DNA from: Huiozyma naganishii CBS 8797
Taxonomy: Eukaryota; Ascomycota; Saccharomycetes; Saccharomycetales; Saccharomycetaceae
Direction: 5' to 3'
DNA length: 64,000 bases
Assembly: GCF_000348985.1 (NCBI RefSeq)
Contig: NC_035922.1
Span: 633,604-697,603 of the forward strand
The first letter of the stretch is position 1. The number at the start of each line of letters is the position of its first letter. The position numbers and the translations under genes are program-made. Of the stretch, positions 1 to 8,944 are shown piece after piece. Under the pieces are notes generated by a model that was given only the letters and a program-made list of their open reading frames with translations, was not told the origin of the DNA and did no database searches.

Positions 1-2034
1 ATCAATGTCGTACAAAGTGTTCAAAACAGTGAACAGGATCAAATCGTGTTTTGCGAAGGCTTCGGCAACAACTTTATCCATAACAATGTCCAGCAAGTCA
101 ATGTACTCTTCCTCATCAAAAGTTTGCCTTCTGAACAGGGGCCCCCATTGAGTGAAGACTTTTACGGCGGCATCCTTGGGACCCAATGTTTGAGTAGTAA
201 TGAAATGATACACCCTCTTTAGCAACGCGATAACTGTGGCAACCCTTACCTCGTGGTATGAAACGTTCATACTCATTCTCAGAGTATTCAGCTCCAACAT
301 AGTAGTATCTAAATCATGGTTGTTTTCTAGCGCTCTCTCCACGGTAGCAATGCCCTCCTTTTCAAAATCTTCGTCCTCATCGTCTTCAAATTCAGAGTTG
401 AAATCTTCTCTATCTGTATGCATGCTGCTGGCAGACATTGTTCTCTTCTTCTTCGTGCGCTTCGTGCCGGAAGAGATGGACGTGTCGCTCAAATACAGGT
501 CCTCGATTTGGCGTGTCAGGCAATTCGATACCCTGTAAGTATCTGTAGACTCGTCCTCATCATCTGAAACGTCACTGTCGTACACGTACCCAACACCGTT
601 CTCACCCACTAGATCTACCGCCAAATGCATACCAGTAGATTTCGTTTCGAAGTATGTCTCACTAGCGCTACCATTATCTTCACTTTCGTAGTTGAGATCA
701 AAGGAGGATGAAGTCCTGTTCCTGACTGGTGTTGCCGAGATCTTAGTGCCCTTCGGAATACTCTTGCCTGACTCGATAACCACGTTGAAGCCGATAATAC
801 AACCATCCTCAAGTTTTACTCCCTCACCCAGCCTGGAATTGGAGGCAACAATGGAATGGTCAATTGTATTTCCATTTTCTATCACCACATCCTCCCAAAT
901 AAAACTATTTCTAATGGTGATATTCTCCCCAATTTGACAGTTCCTTCCGATAACAGAATTCTCAATCAGTGTCCCTTCACCAATCCTCGTACCAGATCCA
1001 ATAGCAGTACATTTTCCAATCTTACAGGACTGAGCCAGGACAACGTTGTCTTCCTTATATATGTGTCTCGATTCATACGAATATGTTTGACCATTTTGCA
1101 TGTTAGAATCTAGAACCAATGGGTAGCACCATCTCCCCAAGAAATCCTCAGAAATGGTGTCATATGTCTGCCAACTTTCCACTCTAACAGCATATTCATC
1201 AGTAATATACGCATAGATATGCTTACCCAAAATATCGCTGGATATAACACCCCTGACAAAATCAGTTCTCAAGCTCTCGTAATCGAAATTCTCCTGAAAG
1301 ATCGGTGGCACATGCGGCGTGCAAATGTCAATTCTACAGTCAATCAGATCATTCCTAATGACAAATTCATCGACATCGTCTAGCAACTCTGGGTCAATTT
1401 CCACAGATGTTTTTTGCTTCGAACTGATCAATGGTAAATCTTGGTAGTAAATACATCTACCCGTGTTCTTCTCTAAAATGAAGGCCGCCGGTTCAAACGT
1501 TCTCGTCTTGTGGTATTGACTAGCTTTGCTTAAACACATTGTAGCAATGTGATCCTTGTCTTGAGCGTGCATTTTTTTATGGAACTCTAGCAATTTATTA
1601 TTGAAATCGACATTTGTGACAACATCACCACTAATCAATATGAAATCACCAGTAATAATACCACGATTATCCAAATCTCTCATAACATCACCAACAGAGC
1701 GCGCCTCTGGAAACATGATCGTGGATACCTTAAAAGGAGACCATGGAAGATTCCATTTCGATTTTTCCATGTATGCGTCTACTTGGTTCGCGTGTGATGA
1801 GCAAATCAAATAGACCTCACTGACACCGGCCGTTGCCAGAAATTCCAAGGTATATTCGATAAGTGGCACATTCGACAATGGCAATAAACAACGCGGTTTC
1901 ACCGCGGTTAGAGGCATGAATCTAGTCTCAAAAGAATCTGTCAAAATGACCGCCTGCAACCGATCTTCAACATCGACATCAGCACCCTTCTTAGCAGAGT
2001 TTTTGGCTCCAGACTTGACACTTTTCCCAGACAT
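1..2034 (-). CDS. GCD6: eIF2B epsilon subunit (catalytic guanine-nucleotide exchange subunit), 3' end outside window
   Basis: The frame is open from the ATG at 2034 to base 1 (678 codons, no stop), so the last few dozen residues are missing; the S. cerevisiae protein is about 712 aa. The N-terminus shows a nucleotidyltransferase-like fold (AVILTDSFETRFMPLT, then KPRCLLPLSNVPLIEYTLEF, about residues 28-68). Residues about 335-430 form a left-handed beta-helix of hexapeptide repeats (IGKCTAIGSGTRIGEGTLI and following). An acidic, Ser-rich linker comes next, then the start of the C-terminal W2/HEAT domain that carries exchange activity on eIF2. By family knowledge the protein recycles eIF2-GDP to eIF2-GTP in the cytoplasmic eIF2B decamer. 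Its neighbour on the right is the tRNA-Ile gene. A GATGAG half-site of a PAC-like element lies about 80 bp upstream of the ATG. Confidence 0.95.
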   Translation of the reverse strand, partial: MSGKSVKSGAKNSAKKGADVDVEDRLQAVILTDSFETRFMPLTAVKPRCLLPLSNVPLIEYTLEFLATAGVSEVYLICSSHANQVDAYMEKSKWNLPWSPFKVSTIMFPEARSVGDVMRDLDNRGIITGDFILISGDVVTNVDFNNKLLEFHKKMHAQDKDHIATMCLSKASQYHKTRTFEPAAFILEKNTGRCIYYQDLPLISSKQKTSVEIDPELLDDVDEFVIRNDLIDCRIDICTPHVPPIFQENFDYESLRTDFVRGVISSDILGKHIYAYITDEYAVRVESWQTYDTISEDFLGRWCYPLVLDSNMQNGQTYSYESRHIYKEDNVVLAQSCKIGKCTAIGSGTRIGEGTLIENSVIGRNCQIGENITIRNSFIWEDVVIENGNTIDHSIVASNSRLGEGVKLEDGCIIGFNVVIESGKSIPKGTKISATPVRNRTSSSFDLNYESEDNGSASETYFETKSTGMHLAVDLVGENGVGYVYDSDVSDDEDESTDTYRVSNCLTRQIEDLYLSDTSISSGTKRTKKKRTMSASSMHTDREDFNSEFEDDEDEDFEKEGIATVERALENNHDLDTTMLELNTLRMSMNVSYHEVRVATVIALLKRVYHFITTQTLGPKDAAVKVFTQWGPLFRRQTFDEEEYIDLLDIVMDKVVAEAFAKHDLILFTVLNTLYDID

Positions 2035-2111
2035 TACGTCAACAGTCTTTATTAGCAATTGACAAGTTTTCTATAATTATTGCATAGAACTGACAGACGC
2101 TGTTCGAAGAG

Positions 2112-2117
2112 CTCATC
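2112..2117 (-). promoter_or_regulatory. PAC-like GATGAG core upstream of GCD6
   Basis: GATGAG reads on the minus strand about 80 bp before the GCD6 ATG. The full PAC consensus (GCGATGAG) is not met: the flanking bases are TT. A role in co-regulation with ribosome-biogenesis genes is only an inference. Confidence 0.25.
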
Positions 2118-2233
2118 AAGTGCTTTCGATGGTTACCAATCGACCGGGTTCTTGAGCTGAAAAAAAAAGAGGATCTGTGCTTATTGTGTCACTAAGTACG
2201 AGTATTTCAAAGAAAAAAATCCAAAAAAGAAAG

Positions 2234-2366
2234 TGCTCGAGGTGGGGTTTGAACCCACGACGGTCGCGTTGCTTTAAAGGTCTGATTGAAAAACCTTGGA
2301 CACAGAAAGTTGACACTCCGGAAAACATCTATAAGCACGAAGCTCTAACCACTGAGCTACACGAGC
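2234..2366 (-). tRNA. tI(UAU): tRNA-Ile (anticodon UAU) with a 60-nt intron
   Basis: Read on the minus strand, the gene starts GCTCGTGTAGCTCAGTGG at 2366 and ends with the T arm GGGTTCAAACCC and acceptor strand CTCGAGCA at 2234 (CCA is not encoded). The D arm is GCTC/GAGC. The anticodon stem TCGTG/CGCGA encloses the loop C-U-UAU-A-A, so the anticodon is at 2333-2331. An intron at 2270-2329 separates base 37 from base 38. That is the canonical position for tRNA splicing endonuclease and, from memory, the same length as in the S. cerevisiae tRNA-Ile(UAU) genes. Mature length is 73 nt before CCA addition. A and B boxes are intact, so it should be transcribed by RNA polymerase III. The retroelement relic lies upstream of its transcription start, as expected for Ty3-type insertion. 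Confidence 0.97.
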
Positions 2367-2568
2367 ATTTTCAAATGTTTTGTAAGATTGCGTTAATGAT
2401 AATTAATGTTTTGAGTAAACTCTAAGGTATATATAGAAAGAGAATATATAGAGGAAGAGAGACGAGGATTCCAATGACTGGAATCTGTGGCCTTTATATA
2501 TTAATTGGTGAAGCTGGATCAGGCCGCATTAGCTTGGGTCTGTCCGTTCGTTATGTGTACATTGCGTG

Positions 2569-2595
2569 TTGCATGTTGCATGTTGCATGTTGCTT
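2569..2595. repeat. Short tandem repeat of the 8-mer GCATGTTG
   Basis: About three and a half copies of an 8-bp unit (TTGCATGT in another phase) lie between the tRNA gene and the retroelement fragments. They may be part of the decayed element. No function can be assigned. Confidence 0.7.
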
Positions 2596-2787
2596 GTCGC
2601 TAAGGGTTGCCTTGTGGAAAAGGGCTTATTGATTTGTGTCTGAGAACTGTGAGAGTTTGTGGTGAGAGCTGGGTCTCGTGATTGGAACTGTGTGAGTTCC
2701 ATATTACATGTTTTGTAAAATATGATACCCGAAATAAGACACGTGACTCGGAGATGCGGTTCAATGTCCTGGACGCAGGACATGGGA

Positions 2788-3036
2788 TCATAAAGCATTG
2801 TGGACATTAACTAGAGAGCTCGACGGAGGGCAGACTTGGAGAAGGTTGCTAGCCCAGTTGGCGGCTCCTCCTACCAATAAACACAACGTCGCGTTCAAAG
2901 TGTCCGTGTCGTTCATGCTTAGCGTGGTTGCAATACGCTTAACATTTTGGACCCAATGAGCGAATTCTGAGCCTTTAGCCTTCCCGTCGAACTTAGGGAC
3001 AATGGAGATGAAGGATTGAATTGGGTTCTGATTCAT
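2788..3036 (-). pseudogene. Retrotransposon Gag N-terminal fragment
   Basis: The frame opens with ATG (MNQNPIQSF) about 37 bp after the primer-binding site and encodes about 65 residues that look like Ty3/gypsy Gag. The conserved-looking G-x-A-x-W core (GGAANWASNLL) is present. After NLLQ it runs into sequence that also occurs inverted at 3526-3665 and stops. The nucleocapsid zinc knuckle is missing, so this is a truncated relic. Confidence 0.65.
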
Positions 3037-3072
3037 TTTGATGTTGTGAAAGCTGATTTAGATCGTATTTTT

Positions 3073-3084
3073 GCGGCGCTACCA
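3073..3084 (-). other. Primer-binding site for initiator tRNA-Met
   Basis: TGGTAGCGCCGC on the minus strand is exactly complementary to the last 12 nt of yeast initiator tRNA-Met (GCGGCGCTACCA, including CCA). It stands 37 bp before the gag ATG and 3 nt after an LTR-like ACA end. This is the minus-strand priming site of Ty1- and Ty3-type elements. Confidence 0.85.
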
Positions 3085-3363
3085 AGGTGTAAGATATGCT
3101 GTTCTTACTTATGAATTGTTTATATAGTAAGTGTTGTTCTCTTTAGTTCTAAGCTAGAATATAACTTCTTCCCAACTCTATTTCAAATCTGGCAAGGTCT
3201 TGCCCTTTTTATACTTTTATTTCTGGATGGCTCGTAAGATTCTCCAGAAGGTTCTTTCTCTTTCCTGATCTCCTCGCTTTCACTTTTGTGTTACTACTGT
3301 GTCCTTATCCTTTTGGTCACTACCATTTTTCTTACTAATGTGTCTTTATTGTTTTATTTCTTG

Positions 3364-3438
3364 TTGGTCTCTATCATTTTGTTTCCTCTTGGTCTCTATC
3401 ATTTTGTTTCCTAATGGTCTCTATCATTTTGGTGACTA
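3364..3438. repeat. Three tandem copies of a 25-bp unit inside the LTR-like region
   Basis: The unit begins TTGGTCTCTATCATTTTG and is repeated at 3364, 3389 and 3414. The third copy diverges at its end, and a weaker copy is visible near 3312. It is probably internal duplication within an LTR. No coding content was seen. Confidence 0.8.
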
Positions 3439-3525
3439 ATATCTTATTGGGGTACAGTCACCTTTTGGGTGCTTATGTTTGTCTCGAGGCGCACAGTCAG
3501 TAAACTTATTAAGGTATGGTTACCT

Positions 3526-3665
3526 TCTCCTAGTCTGTCCTCGGTCGAGTTCTCTAGTTAATGTTCACCATGCTTCGTGGCCCCATATCCTGCGTCCAGG
3601 ACATATGATCGCATTTCCAAGTAACGTGTGTCCTATTTTGAATCTAATATATTACATGTTTGAGG
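3526..3665 (+). repeat. Inverted partner of the sequence at 2700-2845
   Basis: Both copies contain the landmarks CTAGTTAATGT and CTGCGTCCAGGACAT in the same order with substitutions between them. The copy at 3526-3665 reads on the plus strand and the other, at about 2700-2845, on the minus strand. By eye roughly three quarters of positions agree. They look like two diverged retroelement fragments in opposite orientation. Confidence 0.75.
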
Positions 3666-3997
3666 TTCGAGGAAGAGAGATAAACCTCGATTTTAACACT
3701 GAAATACGGTATAAGGACTTTCCGGAGGAAGGTAAAATATTATTGCTATTAAGGATGGAACATTGATCAAAGATACCGAATCAGGGTATATCCGGATACG
3801 GGATGCACTGTCCGCAAGAAGGAATAACCCAGGAACGGTGGAAAACAAAGACAGACACTCCCGGGTAACGAAAGGAGATTCTTGAAGGATAACGTTTTTT
3901 ATCTAACAAAGAAACCAATATGTTACACGGTTTGAGTTGTTCTATTCATATCGAGTTAACATATATCAATAGACTGCACAAAAACCAAGTTGTTCTC

Positions 3998-4220
3998 TCA
4001 CCCGGGAGCCCACAATGTAAGATAGCGCTTGATGTGATTAGCACGGAGCATAGCATCACTCGCAGAGGCGGGTGGAGCATTAGGGCCATTATTGGTTATT
4101 AAATCATAAGGCTCGAGATGTTTGATATGGAACTTGTTTTCGCCACGGCTTTTGGAACGTGGAATTTTCAATGTGTAGTTTTGACGGTCATCTATTCCAA
4201 CCACCTCGAATGGCACCAGT
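3998..4220 (-). pseudogene. Ty3/gypsy integrase C-terminal fragment
   Basis: The open frame ends with TGA in the GGGTGA at 3998 and includes VPFEVVGIDD, YTLKIPRS and NKFHIKHLEPYD. This matches the GPF-x-V ... Y-x-L-x-LP ... FH-x-x-x-L-x-PY pattern at the end of gypsy-type Pol proteins. No upstream catalytic D,D-35-E core was found. The frame begins without a convincing start, so it is a remnant. Confidence 0.6.
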
Positions 4221-4457
4221 ATTGATATTATTATATTTACCACAGAAAATATATTACATTGTACAAATATGGTATTAAGTACACAAATCCTCCAATGATT
4301 TTAAGTAGCACACTCATTGATGCAGTGTAATAAAAAAGCAAAGAGCGCTGCAAAAATCACTTTTGGGCAACACGTTAAAGTCAGGGTCTATTTTTTGTTT
4401 CCTCTCTAATTTGTAGGAAGGTAATCAAAAGAATATAAATGGACAACTCCCGTGTGT

Positions 4458-4655
4458 TTAGCTACAACACATTTCCAAAATGCAACAGCACAGCATCACT
4501 TTGCAACATGTGCTCCAACAACTGCTTTCCTCCTTTGGTGGAGCCTGCTGCACGTAAACAGGCTGTTGTGGGGCCTGCTGGTAGTACCCCTGTTGAGGTG
4601 GACCCTGTTGGTAGTAACCTTGTTGTGGACCTTGCTGGTAGTATTGTTGGGACAT
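4458..4655 (-). CDS. YDR210W: Small cysteine-rich CYSTM tail-anchored protein (YDR210W-like)
   Basis: This 65-aa protein starts at the ATG at 4655. Residues 1-40 are QQ/GY/P-rich (QQGPPQQGYYQQAPQQP). The last 20 are a hydrophobic, Cys-packed segment (SCWSTCCKVMLCCCILEMCC), the hallmark of the CYSTM family. Family members are small tail-anchored membrane proteins linked to stress tolerance and metal binding; the S. cerevisiae YDR210W product is similar in size and reported at the cell periphery. Position between GCD6 and MSS4 matches YDR210W. A TATATATAA-type TATA box sits about 95 bp upstream, near 4747-4757. The exact function is unknown. Confidence 0.85.
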   Translation of the reverse strand: MSQQYYQQGPQQGYYQQGPPQQGYYQQAPQQPVYVQQAPPKEESSCWSTCCKVMLCCCILEMCCS

Positions 4656-5220
4656 ATAGGTATGTGTGTTTTGGGTTTCTCCGCACAGTCAAAAACCGGA
4701 TCAAGTTTTCAGAAATCGTCTGCGGAAATATGCCAAAACGGTTCGTTATATATAAATTCTCCTCACATGGAAGTTGCCCAAAAAAAAAAAGAAAAAACAA
4801 AAAGAAAAAAAAGAAAAAACAAAAGAAAAAAAAAATTTACGGAAATTTGGCGTTCCCTGAAGTTTTATTTTTGGGTTGATCTGCGCCACTAAACGTGGCT
4901 GTGGACAGAGCAAAGTTAGCCCTATCTGGTGTAGATGGTCACGGATTCTGGCTTGCGCCAGTATACTGTATGCCAGTCATAAAGTTGAAATTAGAATATA
5001 TATATTTATGTATACGTTATGTGTGGGCTGTGGCGAAGCGCTTAGCAACAACTGATTCATGTTACAGGAAGCAATAGCCATAACTTAACATCGCACGTAG
5101 TGCAAAATGGGAGTGAGGAAGCCTGCCGAATGCCCGAAATTTGTAGTATCTTGTGACTTGGCCCCTCAAATAGAGAAGGGACGATAGAGAAAAACGAAAC
5201 GGAAATCTTTGTATCCTTGT
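4656..5220. other. Intergenic: YDR210W-like promoter and MSS4 3' flank
   Basis: This stretch contains a TATA box near 4750 (minus strand), a purine-rich A/G tract at about 4780-4836 and an AT-rich segment near 4990-5010. Open frames of 146 codons near 4440-4890 run antisense through the CYSTM gene and are low-complexity, so they were not called. No RNA gene was seen. Confidence 0.6.
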
Positions 5221-7524
5221 TCAATCTTGATAAGGCTGTGCCGCTGGATCATCTTTATAAGGTTTCATTGGTTTTGCGTCCACGGAATCCAGCATGAAAT
5301 GATAGAACCTGTTACCGTAGTCTTTGGGTGGCACAGCACTTACCACTTTTGGGTCATGGCTCAGACTTCGCCAGAAACTTTCCAGTTTTTTCAGGAGAGA
5401 GTAGTTTGTCAGACAGTCAATGATGCCCACGTAGTATATGAAGTCGCCGTCCGAATTGTCCTCCAACGACGAACGTATGCCACCCTCGTCACTTTTGAAA
5501 TAGTGCGGTATGATATTGGAATGCGCTGTTGTGTGGTTTTGCTTCCCGGCTATCGAGTCTCTCGCTGGGTCCGCGCTTGTAGCTTGTGCTTCTTCTGGCC
5601 GATCATATGGGGCCTCATCTTCAAGCTCTAGCAAATCCGCCGTGTCCTCATCCTCTTGTTTGGCCTGCCGTATGTCGTGTATACCCAGTAGTAGAGAGTA
5701 GTCCATTATGTTCAATTTTATCAGCAGTGCGACGTCCTTGCGGAGCTGTACCAAGAACTTTTCCCTCCGTTCTGGGCCAAACTGGATCCGCTGTTTCATT
5801 TGTAGCCAGTTCAGATCCTTGAGGACTGGTCTGTAGGTTGGGTCATTTGCTGCCCTGTCCTTATCGACTGTGGTGAGTCGACCCCAAGTGGAACCCTTAA
5901 GGTCAAACGTTTTATGCAGCTCCAGTTTGGGAGGGAACAAGTTGTTCATCACGAGGAAGTAGATTCTGCGGTGCTTGATCTTGTTTTGGAAGGAAATGGG
6001 CATCTTGACACGATGCAGCCCGTAAAATTGACATATCAATGTATTCGGATTTTCTCTGACGTGGTTGTAGTACTCTTGGACGTGCCTCCGCAGATGAATG
6101 TGCTCGGAGTGATGGATTGTTTTGATGATGTACCGATAGTCCCTTGAGTAATAAAAGAACGACCCGCTTTTCCCCGGTGAGTTCAGTTCACTGAGTATGT
6201 ACTTCGAGGTTAAAGACACAAGATAATCCGCTGGGTCGAGTCCGAACAGCGCTCTCAACTCTCTGAACACTTCTGGGCAGTAATCCTTGAACTTGAATGC
6301 GTACTGTGACGAAGGGGTCAGTTCATTCCCGTGGTAGTCAAACGCAAGTTTCTTGCTACATTTGAAATCTGCGGGAGTCAGTGGTTTCATTATTCCGGAA
6401 CACCGGGACACGGCTACTCTGATCCCTGTGAGCATGTTGTACGCGATGATGAAGTTGACGTGGCCCTCACTGACTTTGTTCCCTATCAGCACGCGGTCAT
6501 CGTCCATCAAGAATGCCTTCCTATTCCTTCTCATCTCTCTCTTATGCAATAGACTTTTCCTCATCTTCTGTATTTCGCGCGTGGCCGTATCCGATTTCTT
6601 AAGACCAGGGGATTTCTTGTTCTTCTTACTGACGGTTGCATCCACCAGGGGTGCCGACTTCGATTCTGCCTGTTGTCCATGCAACTGTTTCTTCATAGGT
6701 AGCGATACGGACGAAATCCGGTGATGATGCCCCGTTTTGTTGTTATACCTTCTCTGCTGTTCTACAGACGCGAGTTCCTGTTGCTCTTGCTGATATTTCT
6801 CGTAGTTTGCGTCCGTTTCATCCACGGGCAAAATCTGCGAATGCTTTGTTGACTGGAACGGTATGTTTGTTCTCCCAGTTGAGTCTCTTGTATCTTTCCT
6901 CTTCAAACCGACGGGTCTCCTGGATACTTTCTTATTCAACAGTATCCTATCATCTTCGATATCCTGAATATACGAGTCGTTTTCGATGAGACTGTTCACG
7001 GTTAGCACGCTCCCCTGGTCGCTGGTCATCCCCGTGGTATGCGGGAGTGTATTACTATGCGCGGTTATATCTTCGTTTAACTCCTGTTTATTTGATAAAT
7101 TATGCTCTTGTAAAGTGTCTCGTCTTTTGATAGTGACCACATCTGCGGAACTTCCATGCAAGTTTTTGTTGTTTATGTTATTGTTAATGCTGCACCTTGA
7201 ATTTATCGAGCCTGACCTCGAGTGACACTTGTTGCGGAGCGCAGTCTCCTCCAGCGAGGTTGGAGTGGACGTTGTCAGTTCCCCGTCCGAAAACCGCGCA
7301 CTCTCTGCATTGGACTCTGAGTTTGACAAAGAATGGAGACTAGCCGTGTGTGTATGTAACTTTGAAGTATGCTTCGCACTCTTATTGTGATCTCCTGTTA
7401 CGAGATGTGTTTTCACCAACGTGTCTTTGTGAGTCTGTGATATTGGAGCCGGATGAAACATTTTCTTCCCCACTGGTATATCGTCAGGACTACTCAACAC
7501 TTTGACATTGGAATGGTCCATCAT
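5221..7524 (-). CDS. MSS4: Phosphatidylinositol-4-phosphate 5-kinase
   Basis: The protein is 767 aa (about 779 in S. cerevisiae). It makes PI(4,5)P2 from PI4P at the plasma membrane and controls actin organisation, endocytosis and Rho signalling. Residues 1-340 are a low-complexity Ser/Asn/basic N-terminal region with nuclear-localisation-like KRKD and [11 protein letters not shown] segments. The PIPK catalytic domain follows at about 355-750, with [10 protein letters not shown] near residue 543, the [12 protein letters not shown] motif near 610, and a [19 protein letters not shown] segment leading into the activation region near 700. An acidic insert ([17 protein letters not shown]) splits the C-terminal lobe. 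The ATG at 7524 is followed by a second Met. It diverges from UME6 across a 1.4-kb shared promoter region. Confidence 0.96.
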   Translation of the reverse strand: MMDHSNVKVLSSPDDIPVGKKMFHPAPISQTHKDTLVKTHLVTGDHNKSAKHTSKLHTHTASLHSLSNSESNAESARFSDGELTTSTPTSLEETALRNKCHSRSGSINSRCSINNNINNKNLHGSSADVVTIKRRDTLQEHNLSNKQELNEDITAHSNTLPHTTGMTSDQGSVLTVNSLIENDSYIQDIEDDRILLNKKVSRRPVGLKRKDTRDSTGRTNIPFQSTKHSQILPVDETDANYEKYQQEQQELASVEQQRRYNNKTGHHHRISSVSLPMKKQLHGQQAESKSAPLVDATVSKKNKKSPGLKKSDTATREIQKMRKSLLHKREMRRNRKAFLMDDDRVLIGNKVSEGHVNFIIAYNMLTGIRVAVSRCSGIMKPLTPADFKCSKKLAFDYHGNELTPSSQYAFKFKDYCPEVFRELRALFGLDPADYLVSLTSKYILSELNSPGKSGSFFYYSRDYRYIIKTIHHSEHIHLRRHVQEYYNHVRENPNTLICQFYGLHRVKMPISFQNKIKHRRIYFLVMNNLFPPKLELHKTFDLKGSTWGRLTTVDKDRAANDPTYRPVLKDLNWLQMKQRIQFGPERREKFLVQLRKDVALLIKLNIMDYSLLLGIHDIRQAKQEDEDTADLLELEDEAPYDRPEEAQATSADPARDSIAGKQNHTTAHSNIIPHYFKSDEGGIRSSLEDNSDGDFIYYVGIIDCLTNYSLLKKLESFWRSLSHDPKVVSAVPPKDYGNRFYHFMLDSVDAKPMKPYKDDPAAQPYQD

Positions 7525-8944
7525 TAAATGCTATTTTTTGTTTTTGTTTTTGTTCTTGTGTCTGTAGAGATGTACTACAAAGGAAACAACGGACCGTAAT
7601 GAAAGTGGATAAGTTTAGAAAAAGAAAAACAGGTAACGATGTTCTCTGAGTAGAGACTAGAAATCTCGCGTTAAACTAAGTAAACTTCAAACAAGTGATG
7701 GAAGAGAGGGGTAAAGAAAAGCCAACGAAATAGAAAAAAAAAAGAGCGAGAGAGCAACAACGGATGAATGGGAGCTAAGAGAGTAGTAATAACCGTCGTT
7801 TTTCCTCTGACGATTGTCTTCAAAAGTATGGTATGGAGGAGGAGGGCGTCGATAGATGCTGGGGCAGTTCTGTGTTATACTTTATGCGTATCATCTATTT
7901 TTCAAAGTTTTCCTCTCTCTCAAAATAAAAAAAAAAAGCATCTTCACACAAAAAAGATGAAGTAGAAGTAAATCAGAAACGCAAGGGTTTATTTTTTCGC
8001 GCACTAATTTTTTCCTTCAAAAAATAGAGAAAAAGAGAGAGAAAGAGCCCTGCAGCACAGCCCGTTGGTGAGGGTAACCACTAACGTGGGAGTGGCTGGT
8101 GCAGACGGGCAGTGCTACACACGCATTTACATACGTTCTTATGTGGGCGAACCCTAGGGAATCAATCCTCTGGTTGCGTTCTACGAGAGGCGGTGTTCCC
8201 CACTGAGAGGCCAACCGCCCAGCAGCACCCTCCCCCGCACCAAGAAGAGATAACCGCTGCTGGCTGCTCACCCACACACACCAATTACCAGGCGTATGGG
8301 GAGCAAAAAGGGAAAAGGGAAGAACAACAACAACATGCGAACGTGTTTCAGTTACGCTTTCAAGGGAGCGCGGGACGTGAGCGGGGTATATTTCGCGTCC
8401 TCTCTCTGTCTCTGTGTACATTACCCGGAGTTCCCTTTCGCTCTCCCTATTTGCCGCTACCACAAGCGTCTTCCACACCGTTCTTATATCAGCGAATTTG
8501 ACCCCATTCGCAAGTGCCAAATGCACGCACAGAGAGACAAGCGGCTGTTTCTCCTGCTAATCTTCCAATCCCCCCCCAAAAAAAACGTGCGGAGAACGCC
8601 GGAGCGATAAAAACAGAAACAGGACTAAGAACTGAAAAAAGAAACGAAGCACCAAAAAGAAAAAAAAAGAGGGAACACTTTTATTTTTTTTTCTCTTTCT
8701 TTTATTTTACACACGGAAGCGCTTTCAGAACAGGATCCTCTTCCGTATTGCATACACAAGGGGGAAGTGACCGTTTTACACTTGGGACAGACACACACTC
8801 TCTCTCGCAACACACGCACACAACCACAAGTACCAATCCTCTATATATCTATATATCTATCTATCCTCTCTCTTCTCTATATTTGTTGTATATTCGTCGT
8901 GTATAGTTTAGCCGCTGCTGGGGGAATTCACAAGGGTAAAAAGA
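7525..8944. other. Long divergent intergenic region MSS4/UME6
   Basis: This 1.4-kb stretch has many purine/pyrimidine-skewed tracts (GAGAGA, CTCTCT, runs of A near 7735 and 7925). A TATA-like run TATATATCTATATATCTATC at about 8842-8865 lies about 90 bp before the UME6 ATG. Several 60-170-codon open frames here are low in complexity, overlap each other on both strands and match no family I know. The length suggests a long regulatory region or 5' leader for UME6. No perfect URS1 (TAGCCGCCGA) was seen. Confidence 0.6.

Larger units (their letters stand above)
2530..4250 (-). mobile_element. Degenerate Ty3/gypsy-type LTR retrotransposon relic(s)
   Basis: On the minus strand this stretch holds scattered retroelement pieces. 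A gag-like open frame runs from an ATG at 3036 to 2788, with the usual gypsy Gag pattern: FDGKAKG, then FAHWVQNVK, then GGAANWASNLL. Just upstream at 3073-3084 is a perfect 12-nt primer-binding site (TGGTAGCGCCGC) complementary to the 3' end of initiator tRNA-Met, directly after an LTR-like end. At 3998-4220 a frame resembles the C-terminal module of a gypsy integrase (VPFEVV, YTLKIP, NKFHIKHLEPYD). Pieces are out of order: the pol end lies 5' of the gag start. Reverse transcriptase, protease and most of the integrase are absent. It is therefore non-functional, perhaps the product of recombination between tandem or nested copies. LTR borders could not be fixed. Confidence 0.75.

Noticed and set aside
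4439..4892. Two overlapping 146-codon plus-strand frames over the CYSTM gene
   Set aside because: Antisense to a conserved small gene and ending in poly-Lys from an A-rich tract.
8017..8526. 169-codon open frame on the minus strand before UME6
   Set aside because: Low-complexity sequence in a promoter, overlapped by several open frames on the other strand; no homology or domain recognised.
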